Below, piece after piece: positions 25,628 to 37,600 of a stretch of DNA of 64,000 bases (the stretch's first letter is position 1; every line of letters begins with the position of its first letter). The stretch is from assembly GCA_003864495.1 (NCBI GenBank), contig ML133496.1, positions 2,261,631-2,325,630 of the forward strand. Reading direction: 5' to 3'. This DNA is from Nemopilema nomurai (lineage: Eukaryota > Cnidaria > Scyphozoa > Rhizostomeae > Rhizostomatidae). Position numbers and translations under genes: made by a program. The notes under the pieces are model-generated. The model made no database searches, was not told the DNA's origin, and saw nothing but the letters and a program-made list of their open reading frames with translations.

Positions 25628-28174
25628 CTATTTAGTCATGGATCTGCAGTAGCCAATTATGGCAAAGAGCTCAATCACGGTTGGAAGAGCACTAAAATGT
25701 AAATTCAAATTTAAGCATCACTTTCAAGAATAGATTTCTCAAGTAAACACCTGTGTTCAATTAAGCTATTAACCGAGAAAATCTAGTAGGCATATAATTA
25801 TGACTATTTAATGACATTGAATAAAGATATTGAAAACCCATTGTTGTTATAGGATGACTTGGTTTAAGTCTCTGTCTGTATTGATAGACATCTCATTGGT
25901 TTAAGTTTTAATAGAATTCATTCAGAGGATTCATATCAACTGTTTGTGGCTCAACACTTTCACAAGCATGTCATGTGTAGGCTACAATGAAATTCCACAA
26001 ATATATCAAGGGTAATCAAAGTAGCAAAGTGCAATCTTGAGGCCAGTAACATCAATATCTCATATCTTCCAGGCAAAAACTGGTATTACTGGGTAGATCT
26101 CATGACAATAAGAAACTGACTTACCAGCAAAATCCAAAGATATACCAAAATGAATCACAATCCATTGAATTCAACACAAAGAGAGATAGTGTGATGGCAG
26201 CAGATGCATGACAAATTACAGCTGGTCTCTTGTTAAGAAAAATTGGTCACTGGTCAAGAAAAATTTATCATTGCTAGCTTTACTTCAATACCTTGAATTG
26301 AAGCACATTTTAATAAATTCATCAAATAGTATCAAAAAATATATGACCTGATATTGGAAAATATATCAAATAAAGATATTTTGACAAGCTAATATAAAAT
26401 AGATGAATATAAATAATATTTTAAGCCAGCTTTTGCAAGGAAATAATTCAATTCTGCATTATTAAGATTACCCAAAAAATATTTTTTTTTTACTAACATA
26501 CAGTTGACATACATTGAAAATTAAAAAAACAGGGTCTTATAGACTTTGTGTTATAACCTTATGAGAAGATTTATGAAAAGATACAAAGCATGCTGACACC
26601 AGCTTTAAACATTGATATTCCAGCAAAAAAGCTAACAAGCTCTATGACCAAAAGACCCAGAGATACACTGAGTCCAACTGTTAACCTACAACAAAGAACA
26701 TATTAGCAAGGATATTTACTGAAAACTAAGGGAAATTAAATCTCTGAATGAAGAGGAACATACAAAAAGGCATTGCTTTTGTTCAGAATTATATCAAAAA
26801 TTTTATACACATACAATAAAAACAACTAGCCTTTAAATGTTCCATGGAATGTGATAACCTGATATCTACATTTCACAATGCATTTAGATCATCACAGTTG
26901 CAAAACACTGTCTTCTAAGCTGTGATAAACTAATAGGCTTTTTTGAAAATATGTTTTTTTGTTTTTTACTTTAGTTATTAATAACAAAAATTATCACAAT
27001 TTAGTTTTTACTCACTCTGTGTCCTTAGCATCATACTCTGCAGTTGTATACCTCAAAGGTAAACATGCAGTCACATTGGCTCTCTGCAATAAAGTTGAGG
27101 AAATGTAAAGAGGACAAACACAACAGCAATCATACATTAGTGCCAAATATATTAACAATGTCTTTATAGATTATTAGTTTCATCTGCAAAAAACACATCT
27201 GTTGAGAGAGAAGAAGGCATGACAGACCTGCAAAGTGAAACTTTTTTGCAAGGGTTGTTAGTTATAGAAGACTTAGTGAAATTGGCTTTAAGCTAGATTT
27301 CTACATTCCTAGGGTTTCAAAAATCTGCAAACAGTTTTATATTCCATTATGGTTTTAAAAATACAATAGCCATTCATTCAATAAATGTTAAATTGAAATA
27401 AAATGACATCCTTTTAAGCTTAATCAATTATTTGGTCACCATTTACATCTTTTAATGTATAGATAATATAGAGGCATAAATATTTTTTGCAAATGCAGGT
27501 GATATGCTTTAAAAAGGCTTCTTCTACTTCAAGCAAGCTTTTGAGTGGATTTCACAGGCCTTTCTCGAGGTGAGGTATGACAGGAGATGGAAGTTCTTTG
27601 AGTGTAGACCAAGAAGGTATGTACACAAAATAATTACACAAAATAAACCTTCAATAGACATTAGACCCATTGCAAATACACAACTCCAACATGGATACTA
27701 GAATAATAAATGCTTAGACAAGAAACAAGCATGAACTTCTGCAAACAAAAATGTGTAAACGGGGAACAACTTGAACATAGCTGAATGTTGGCGCTTGCTA
27801 GGGTAACATTAAAAAACTGGTGTTTATTTAAAGATGAGACTCTTTAACCATTAAGATTAACGTTACTAAAATCAAGCAGCAAAAACACACAAGGAAAAAT
27901 TGCAAAGGAGTTATTGCAATTTTAGGACGTCATTTTTTTAAATAAACCAGGAACTATTAATGTGCCATTCACCATTGCTTTTCGAAACATAGCAAATTCA
28001 ATTTTGATCTCTCGTGTTGCTAAACAAGAGGGCGCGAGGAGAGCCTTCAAAGAAAATAGTCTAGAAATAATGGCATGTCATAAATACCTTAGACCAAAAG
28101 ATCGTTATTGTTATGATAATGTGGGCCACAATACAGAGGAACCGAGCAGGCAAAATGATCCCTGCATTCTGCAT
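25628..28174 (-). CDS. TMEM107: Transmembrane protein 107 (ciliary transition zone)
   Basis: Five coding exons: 28174-28088, 27083-27016, 26685-26585, 26221-26125, 25691-25628. They join in frame to 138 aa, against 140 in human. Exon 1 encodes a signal-anchor-like start with LPARFLCIVAHI and ends FWSK. Exon 2 gives ACLPLRYTTAEYDAKDTE, close to the family's ACLPLTFTPEEYDKQD. Exon 3 gives LSVSLGLLVIELVSFFAGIS, exon 4 the WYIFGFC segment, and exon 5 ALPTVIELFA. Four membrane segments are visible. TMEM107 is part of the MKS/B9 complex at the transition zone and is needed for ciliary gating, so it implies ciliated cells. Intron 3 has minor-spliceosome (U12) hallmarks. The SOD stop lies about 630 bp upstream of the start, on the same strand. 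Confidence 0.94.
26222..26584 (-). other. Candidate U12-type intron in TMEM107 (intron 3)
   Basis: The donor reads GTATCTTTTC. Just before the CAG acceptor is TTTCTTAAC, one mismatch from the U12 branch-site consensus TTCCTTAAC, about 12 nt from the splice site. There is no polypyrimidine tract. It interrupts a codon after its first base, a phase common for U12 introns. Confidence 0.72.
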
Positions 28175-28806
28175 ATTTGCACCTTAAAAGTATGGCGCTA
28201 GATGCTTGACAACAACCGACTCGCCGCCATTTCCAAGGTAAGCAACAAAAGTCTCGTTCTAGTGTCGAGGTTAGCGAAATTGTGTTGATGTCAGCAAGAA
28301 GCACTTGATAAGTGGCCGTTATTCTTAGACGAGTGGTGTGAACTTAAATTTAGGAATTACACTAAATATAGAAGTAAACATTTATTTACGAAAATTTCCT
28401 CGTGTGTACTAACCTCCCATGCCCCAAATCCTTCCGCGCACCAGAGTTGTCGAAGTCAGAGGGAGGGATTTCGGGGGCTCAGCCCTCTCATCGGAAACAA
28501 CATGTTTATTCTTCTTTTTCATTTTTGATTGGCAACAACTACCGCTCTTGTTAACCCAGTTGAACCATAGCTTTTTCAGTTTTAGTGCATATAGCGCGAC
28601 CCTTTTTGGGTACACTTTATGAGCCATTTTTTTCATTGATGTGCAAGAAACTCGAAAAATCTCAGTTAGTACAGAGGTAACGAAGACAATAAAGACAACT
28701 TCATGAAATTTTTCCATATAGCAATGAAAGTTGCAAAAAACGATATTTAGTTTTAGAAAAGAAACAAAGCAATCAAATTGTTGGCGAAGTAGCGTCCATT
28801 TTCAAA
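28175..28806. other. Short spacer between TMEM107 start and SOD stop
   Basis: Should contain the TMEM107 promoter and 5' UTR together with the SOD 3' UTR. Minus-strand AATAAA motifs occur at 28505-28510 and 28381-28386; either could end the SOD transcript. Confidence 0.4.
28505..28510 (-). terminator. Candidate poly(A) signal for the SOD gene
   Basis: TTTATT on the plus strand, AATAAA on the minus strand, about 300 nt past the SOD stop codon. Confidence 0.35.
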
Positions 28807-31695
28807 TTAAGAGTAATAAATGATTCCACATGCTAGTCTTGCACCTGCATTTCCAGTCTTCAAACTTCCTGCCCTCATCTCTCCAACCCCGCGTCCTAGG
28901 TCATCTCGCATTGCGTGAATCTGAAATTAAAGAAAACCGAATCAGACCTGTTTAAAGGGAAAAGGGTTCCAAGGGCCTGCAACCCAGTTTCACTAGAATT
29001 GAAAAAAAATTCAAATGAATCCGTGTCTAGATAATACTATTTGCATTTCATTGAATAATTGTCAATTTGCAGCCCATTTTTTCGTTGGGCCCTCCCCCTA
29101 TCAACTCAACATTGCTTACATACTAATGCACAAAACCTATTTGTATGTTGTTTTGCTTGTGATAAGTAGTTTTATCACATTAGTGTGGTTTCCTGACTAT
29201 TAATGGCACCGGAACCCGGAAAAATCAGTTTACAACGATAAACAAATGCGCCATTTTTTCTCGCCCCATGCTCTCAAGAAACTTACGACGAAAGCACGGC
29301 CGGCCACTGAGTTCTCGCCTGTAAGCGAAACCATGCTGTCTTCCATTGTCAAGTGAACTTTTCCTTTTGCATCGGCCTTTATGTTGCCAAGATCCCCAAC
29401 GTGTCTATGAATAGCGTAGCGCGTTAGCAATGAGCGTGGTTTGGTACCATTCCAGAAAGCAAAAGACATTAGCATCGATAAAAGTGAGAGGCAAAGAAAG
29501 ATGTTTCATCCTAGTTGCCCTCCAAAATTCTCCATAGAAAGAAATTTCTCCCTCAAAAAATCATGTGCTATTCACAGAAACACTCTTATAACCAGGCCGG
29601 GAATCTGTAAAAAGTGATGAGCGAAATTATTTCTTTTTCGAATATTACAGTGAATACTATGTTATATGAATTAGAATGGACGAGTGATAACATAGCAACG
29701 AATACATCAGCAGACCTGAAGGTTGCAAACTATTAAGGTAAACTTGGGGAGAAATTAAAGGTGGCTGGAGAACGAAAACTTAGGCCCGATTCACAGCGGC
29801 AACCAAAAAGACGAATGAGGAGAGGAATGACAACTTTGGGAGCTTTGGCCTCGATTTCACAGTGGAAGCAAGCTACCTGATGCCATCATTTGGTCCACCA
29901 TGGGTGACTCCAAATGGATTGTAATGTCCGCCTGCACTTCCACATCCTTGGATTAAAGTGAGTGTCAATGTTAATATCATAATATAGAAAATTAATTAAA
30001 GCAATAAGAGGAAATGCCGGCAGGGATAGATTGCCCGAAACACAAGTTCAAATGTCTCCAGATAACACTTTTATAGTGTTCTTCACGATGCAAGATATTT
30101 ACAAGGTATGGTTTATGTATAACTACCTATCTTTGCAAAACCAACGAAGAAAATCACGTTATGACGTCATAAATGCTCTCGGTTTGCCCCAACCCCAGTG
30201 GCTTTAGGGCCTTCGAGGCCGGGGGCCAAAATCATATGAGGGGCCCTTGTTTGACAACCTTTGGTTAGCGAAGATTATTCTTCAAGTTGTTTTTCATTAA
30301 AATTGTTATGCCTCAAAGTGGTGCCTCTTCAATTTTTTCTTAGGTACGGCCCCTTCTGGGTTATTAAAAGTGCGGACCAGGGATCATGCAATCTTTGTAG
30401 TTAAGCCCCATGTTGGACTGTCCTGAGAAGAACCCCAACAAACGATCGAAAATTATCCCTACCTTTGGAGTGAATGTCTCCTTTCTGGTGAATATGGAAC
30501 CCATGAACGGTGTTTGGTGCAAATCCGGAGAGAGACAAATTAATGGTTGTTGGACCTCCCTTTGACTTAAATACGAGATAATAGTTAGCAAGGCATTAAA
30601 CGAATTAATAAAAAGGCCAGGAAAAATTAATTGATGATTACATGATATCAATGCAGCTAGCTCCCTAGCCCTTACCACAATACCCTAACTCTACATCAGC
30701 ATATTCCAATGGAAAGTCAAATTTATTATTCACTCTGTTTCTAACAATTCTGAGAAGATCTGCGAACTTTACGAAATTAGCCATTTGGTCTCTAAAAAAG
30801 GAATACGGGTGTATAAGCGACAGCCTACTACTGTGAAGAAAAGTTTATCACCTGTGGAAAGTGCAATGAAAATGAGAAAGCTTGCGGTTATATGGTTATG
30901 CCAGAGTAAATTCCCGGGAAACCCATCCTATAGGTCCCAGTCCCCTTCTTCATTCACAACAAGAGCACGTCAGCTAAAAGAATGCGATGTCACAAAAATC
31001 TTAACATGTCCATTTTGAGGTCAGCTAGGAAATATGATCATGGGCAATTTCCCTACTTTTACTTTGTAACATGCAATACGGAGAGTACCTTTTGAATCAA
31101 GTCAACCTTTCCGTAGACTCTGTATGCGAAACGTTGCTTGCAATTCGGCTCAATCATGGCTCTGGCTCTGATAACACCATCGCCTGTAGAAAAATTAGGC
31201 TATTATTGATTCATCTTTCGTGGTATTATAGCCTTATGAAATATGAACTTTTAAAGAGCTAAGAAACATCAAAGGTCTGATGCAGTTTAGGCTGCAGGGC
31301 TGAAATCGTTTGTTAAATAAGTAAAATTATTGTAACTCAGTCCATAACTTCCTCCATTGTTTACGATCGTGATTAATCCCCAAATTGTGGGGTTGGACGA
31401 TGAATTCGCGCCATAATTAAAATCATTGATTCAGTGCATTACTGGAAATAGACAGCATTGTTGGAGAACTATGGCCTTTAGCACTAGCCTTCAAAGCGGG
31501 ATTTTTAGACTTTGAAACCTAAAACTATACCTCTGAATTTCATTTTAGACGCTTGAGGGTAACATTAGCATTGTGCAACAACAACAGCCTGCATTGAGCT
31601 TCAGACAGTATGAAATCTGGAATATGCATGCACTCACCTCTCGCCAAAGCGATTAACATCAACTGGGCAACAAGGATTGTCACAAAAGAAAACAT
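28807..31695 (-). CDS. SOD: Secreted Cu/Zn superoxide dismutase
   Basis: Six coding exons: 31695-31638, 31183-31089, 30565-30463, 29946-29877, 29404-29287, 28920-28807. They join in frame to 185 aa. Exon 1 encodes a hydrophobic signal peptide ([20 protein letters not shown]), so the enzyme is predicted to be extracellular or in the secretory lumen. All catalytic elements are present: [11 protein letters not shown] (two Cu ligands), the SAGGHYNP bridging His, [16 protein letters not shown] (Zn ligands His and Asp), [10 protein letters not shown] (last Cu His) and [10 protein letters not shown] (channel Arg and disulfide Cys). It converts superoxide to oxygen and hydrogen peroxide. An upstream ATG would add MVNLCFSRPYVAK, but that spoils the signal peptide. 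A TTTCTAG acceptor-like site 16 nt before the chosen start suggests a non-coding first exon. Confidence 0.95.
30159..30172. promoter_or_regulatory. 14-bp perfect palindrome with CRE core in a SOD intron
   Basis: TTATGACGTCATAA is its own reverse complement and contains the CREB/ATF consensus TGACGTCA. It lies in SOD intron 3. Function is inferred from sequence only. Confidence 0.4.
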
Positions 31696-33408
31696 CTTTG
31701 CAACGTATGGCCTAGAAAAGCAAAGGTTCACCAAGTTCTGCGCTTAAAATCCAGCAGAGAATAACCAAAGCTACGAGGTACAATGACATCTTAACTAGAG
31801 GCTAATATTAGGCAGTTTGAGAAATAATGACAAGATTTTCAATGACAAAATGATCAAGCGTGCCTTATGGAAACGATTAAGGCTGGAGAGAAGGGGGTAT
31901 TTTAGTTATTTCGGGGATAACAACAGACCTATATGCTGTGAATAAATAACGAGGAAATCTAAAAGCATTGAACGACATGCTACCCGGTGAAGACTTCACA
32001 AGAGCAGGGTGGGGGGGTCTTTAGGTGCCATCGGGTAAAGGCTTGATATACGTTTAAATTAATGGGTATTTTGACTGGGTCATAAAGTTTGACAAAGTAA
32101 AGACTAAGTAAGTTTACATGGGCAATGAAGTGTGAACAGTTAATTTAAGTCGGGAAATTATATTTCTTGCTAACAGCATAGAATTTCGAAAAGCCGCAAT
32201 GATGCAACCAGCAACTTCAGGGCTGTAGCAGGGTCTCATCTCTAATATGTCACGACCCCCGTTCTAATATTGCTCACGGGCGAGGCATTTGAATTTGCGT
32301 CCAACATTAGGGCAATAAACAGTGAATGCTATAATCGAAGGCGCATGTGGCTTTTTCCTGGATGGAAGTTCCACCAATATTTTTATTGATGACGGTATAT
32401 GATCACTTTATATGGACATTAATTTCTCATTTGTAAGAGATTTTCCATTTAAAATCTTTGAAAAAGATGGTTGGTGAACCTGAAAATTCACTCATTTTAC
32501 TGAATGATCCATTCATATTACACAGAATGAAAAGAATCGCAAATTTAAACAAGTCATAGAGTATCGAGATGCGATTCTCGGCATTCTAAAATGTCGAAAC
32601 GTATCTATTATTCTGTTGCTCAAGGGTTTGTAGTTTGCACCAAAGATATACTGCACGCAGGCAATTCGAAAACACAAATAGCACGTGGGCCTGATCAAGA
32701 AAACAACCTAACCTTGTTTGTTGTCAGAAGTTGCAAAGTAAAAATCATTCTAAAACTTACGTAACTTGTAATTGTTCTTCCAATTGCCGTCGAAGCCTGG
32801 GAACAACACTACAGCGATGCAAACACGCAACTGACCTGATCAGGGCCTTTCGAAGGCTTTACTTCCACAATCACGTGCGAATTTCTGTATGTAAATTGTC
32901 GCTACATGAGGAAACCCAATAGCAGGTCAAGCCGCTTGTCAAAGCTCAGCGGATGACTGGGAGGTGAAATACAAGATAAAACCAGGGACGTAGCTTCTGA
33001 ACGAAGCGGATTTGCATCCCATGGCCCTGGGAACCTTTCAAGAGCAAGCAAGATTCGTCCACAGATGACAGTCTTTATAATTCTCTGGCAGCACTTATGA
33101 CCGGTTTTAGAATGAAAGAGTAGCACCAGCCTCAATACGCCCCCTTTCACAAGTGCGGTGTTAATCTAGCAAAAACGGATGTAAAAGACTTCGCTTCCTA
33201 GGAATCAAATTTTGAAGGACACTTCCTTTTAAGCACAAAAGTGCCTCACTGTGCCAAACTTAAGAAGTGTCCCGTTTGGAACGACTTGCAAAGTCCCTGC
33301 TGTATTACAGCAATGATAGGGGCAAGTTTGTTCTTTCCTAATACCAATACACACAAGCATAGAAATATGGGACTTCCTGTGGTTTCTATGACCTCTCTTG
33401 TGATAAAA
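31696..33408. other. Upstream flank of SOD, no gene seen
   Basis: Should hold the SOD promoter and possibly a non-coding first exon. I found no supported coding exon, RNA gene or clear repeat. Confidence 0.4.
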
Positions 33409-33848
33409 TAAGAGACTACGTGCTTTTTTATAAGGAACCACTTTATAAGAAGGAACCTACATGTAGAAGGCCGAAATGTTCAAAGAACTTATACTACTAA
33501 AAACGAAATCCCAAAGGAACTTTTTGATTTGAAATTTTTTTTTAACTGGAAGCATCAAGAACAAAAAGCCCGTTCCATTCATTTGCAGCCAATACTCGCA
33601 TAGATTGTTTGCTATTCGTGTGTCAAGTGCTTTATTGAGTAGTTTCCGCCTTGTCTATCTCGCCCCTCCCTCTATTAAGTGTTAAGGCTTATTGATGTGC
33701 AGTGAAAATTAAGGAACTTTTTAGGAATTTTGGTACTAAAATCTGATGACTTGAGGTCTACGGACAAGGAACTTTTGGAATTAGGCCTTGTGGTAGGTTC
33801 CTTATAAAAAAGCGTGTATGTTGTTTTAATTCGAAACGCAGTCTCTTA
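33409..33848. mobile_element. MITE-like non-autonomous element with terminal inverted repeats
   Basis: GCTTTTTTATAAGGAACC at 33422-33439 recurs as a perfect 18-bp reverse complement at 33796-33813. Outside this, TAAGAGACT (33409) pairs with AGTCTCTTA (ending 33848), with an offset of about 20 bp on the right. The roughly 390-bp interior has no long ORF. These are hallmarks of a miniature inverted-repeat element; the superfamily is unknown. Confidence 0.65.
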
Positions 33849-34543
33849 AGAAAGAAATGTGGTGTGTACTCCATCGACTCGACAATTATGCAAATAGTTC
33901 CCGTTGATAAAGTGACACTAGGAAGATGGTCTAAACAGAATCAGGCATCGTACAATTTTCCAACAAGATAACTTATCAAGCTACATTCTCCTTTATATCA
34001 GCTCTGCAAAAAGAGTGGAATTTTCCTGAATATTTATCTCGGATTTAACTTAAACTTTGGCAAAAAAGTTCACTTCGGAAAAAGTTCACTTTTTTTGAAT
34101 TGGTTATAAGGAAGGTTTGAATCATAAATATTATAGTCAGATGAGGGTTATTTCTTTTTCTGGATTCTGGCTATCAGAACTTTTTTTGATGTTTTTCGAC
34201 CTCCGTTGAAGAGTCATTCCGCGCATACGGGCAGAAAGTATCGAGTTGATTCCGAGGTTGCCGTATGATCCAGAACGCGATGTTCAACTAGAGACAGATC
34301 CATGTTTACAATACCAAAGCGATCGAGCTGTATTGTACAGAAAGCGATAATGACATGGTCAATTACAAAAATATCAAAGATTTAAATGTGGCCTAACCCA
34401 GGGGCGATTGCAAGGGATCATGACAATGAGGCAAAAGCATAGTGGCAAAAACAGCATAGCAGAAAAATAAGGCTCTTCCACTTGAAGCTGTAGAGGCATC
34501 CATCCCCTTTACACCCCTTAACTACCCCTCCCCTTTATTGCTG

Positions 34544-34549
34544 CGTGCG
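34544..34549 (-). terminator. Poly(A) signal for SLC35B4
   Basis: AATAAA on the minus strand (TTTATT on plus), 85-90 nt downstream of the SLC35B4 stop codon, a normal position for a short 3' UTR. Confidence 0.55.
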
Positions 34550-34633
34550 TCTAATGTCTCTGCAATAAATAAAAGTAACTCCACATTCTTCCATGATCTG
34601 AATATGGCCTAACGTCACGGAAATGAGCATAAG

Positions 34634-37600
34634 TTACTCGGCCTTCTTCTTTTCGACTGCTTCGTCCGTCTTTGCTTTCTTAAACATGCCAACTATGTCA
34701 ACGAAAAGGAGGCTGCCACTGAACACCAAAGCTGTACCGGCCCAGTGATATATCGTGAACGGGTTTCTAAAATAAAATATCGAGATGAGAAGACTGATGA
34801 ATTTCCGCAATGTTATGACCAACGTCACGGTGAGCGATGTGTACTCGACAGTCAAGTCGTAGACGCTGCGTATGCAAATGTATCTGAATGCAATGTTAAG
34901 GAGAACTTGTTACGTCAATACAAATAAGATACTATGGACCACTTTTCAAAACAAACTACAATGCTTGCCAAAAGTCCTTGGGACACCTCAGTATTTTCTC
35001 GAAGAATTGTCGTTAGTGTTCCAAAAATTTTAGCAGGCATTGTAGCTCGCTATCTTTACAAAAATGTGCACATGGGGGAGGGATGCTTTTGAAAACGTCA
35101 AAGTCGGACCCCGTGGTAACAAACTATTAATTTCAAATAAATAATATTTAAGAGGCCAACGACAAAATGCAATTTATTAGCCCTTGTCTGCTAACATATC
35201 TATCATTTAATCAGAGAATTCATTTTGCTACCCCTTAAATAAAAGTCGCGGATAGAAGTGGGACACTTTCAAACGGTGTCATGGAAGGATACTGTGTTAT
35301 AAGATTGCCAATGAGATACATCCACATAATAGGTATACTGATGCCAGTGAAAGGAATCAGCATTGGCTCTAAAAAAAAAGATCAAGACATTAGTGGCCAA
35401 AATAACATAGATGTCTTGAAAATTCTTCTTTTCACCATTACAAACTGCACTGTCAAGCATTTCCTTGCTACAATTGGGAAAATTATTCTTGGAGAATTTT
35501 ACAAGATTTTGATGCATTGACTGAATTACTGAGCAAATGGCAAGATTTGAGTCATACATATTAAGACTTGAGTCATATAATATAACTTCCTCTCGGTTAC
35601 ACCTTGTAAGTGAGCAACGCAGTTGGCAGAAACTCATCTCAACTTGTTTCTACAGTAGTATAGAAAAGAATTGACTAAGGAAAGAAGCACAACCCAACCT
35701 GACTGTGAAAAAAGGACAGCGTGTTTGTAAATATCCCCAGCCAATAGCAAAAAGCCAGGTAGTGGCAAAGCATGCTAAAATTAAAACAGCATAAAAATAG
35801 AAAAGAATGAGCATTTAGAGTCGAAGCAAAAGCAAAAAACACACAGGTATCCTAAAGTACTTTCTCTTTGAGCTAGAGAAAAACCTATGAATGATTGGAG
35901 ATTTGCTTGATTTGCAGAGTAAAATTGTTTCTATCAAAATTTGTCATCAATATTGACAAATGGGTAGTTGTTTGGTCAAAAGGTAAGCAAAATATGATGT
36001 GAAATGCAGAACTTAAACATGCAGCAATAAAGAAATCTCATCATCTTTTGTAAAATTAATGAAGAGATATTTTGGTAACAGAAATATAGTGAACTAACTG
36101 AATAAAAAAGAGACTCCCGCGGATGCTTTCCAAATTCCATTGCAATCTGCTCCTGAAGAAAAAAATATAAAGTATTAAGCAACATTCTATTGAATTCACC
36201 ATTCACCTGGATGAAAAAGACAATAGCAGATACTACCCAGCCAATATTCAAATTGATTTCAATTACATGTTAACAAGGCAGCAATTGAAAAAGTTGTCCT
36301 GAATACATACAAAAGTGGGCAACTGATCACATTAAACATTATCATATCATATATCATGTCATGTCATATTCATATCATACTGACAAATATTTTATGATTA
36401 GCCTGGAGAGCATAATTGCTGGCATCAAACTGTATGTTATAATTAGTTATATAAAACTATGAAGCATTGGCTAGACATAAAAACCTTGACTTCAGCCACT
36501 AGCATTTCAAGTTATTAAGTGCTGGTTGTTATTCATTCATTTACTCAAAATCAACTTTTGGAAAACCAAGATGGAGATACAGTTGGTCCACACTTTAATA
36601 AATTTCTCAGGCAACTACAAGAGTGCTACTAAGTGAAGCTATGAAATATTGTTCATTGAATATAGGAAAAATCTGGACTTCAATTACACACTTTTATCTT
36701 TTATAGCTGGTTAACACTTCAAACTATTAAATGCTCTTTGTTATTCATTCACTCACTCAAAATCAACCTTGGAAATAAACCAGGGTAGCAGGAGATGCAG
36801 AGGATGAATGATACTACATAAACTGAATGGCAAGGGGTTCAGTCATTTTCTCTGGCAACTACAAAAGTGTGTTGAGATATAGAAAAGTACTTGTTGCTTA
36901 CTTGCATGATTCCAAGTCTTGCTGAGACGAAAAGTGCAAATGTGAGCAGAGAAACACCTGCAATCAAAATAAATATTCGATATTTGGCTGCAAATATTTA
37001 AGTAATAGTAACATGAAAATCAGGTAACAAAATAGATTGAATCTTTTATAATGTAAAAATAATGAAAGTGGCATAAATAGGGTTCAAATCAAAGCCAAGG
37101 AAAAAGTTTGTTATAAACTACTTGCTTTGTGTGAAAAGAGACAATTTACCATTTTTTAAGGGGGTATGATTCATATGTTAGAAGGTTTTTCAGAAAATGA
37201 TAGTAAAGCTCACATACCAACGAGCCACCAAAAATATTCCATGGCATCTGCCTCAGTGCTGGTTTTTCCCTAAAATATAAATCACACGGAAATCAAATGA
37301 CATGGATTCGATTGGTTAGATAGTATCAGAGATTCAAATGCTTCAATTTATCTTCATGTCAGTGACAAAAATATACATAAGTTATTTATAATCATTAAAT
37401 TATCATTATTTTTACACTATTTATTACTTTAACAAAAGTAAAATTACTTAAAATGAATTTATCTACAAAGTAGAGTTTTTCTTCTAAAATAGCAAAGAAT
37501 ATTTCTTCAACAGCCTATGAGACAAGGTATATGATTATCACCCACAACTGTAACCCCAGCCATTCCCAAGAGCCCCACCAAAGTCTTAGCCCCTAAAAAA

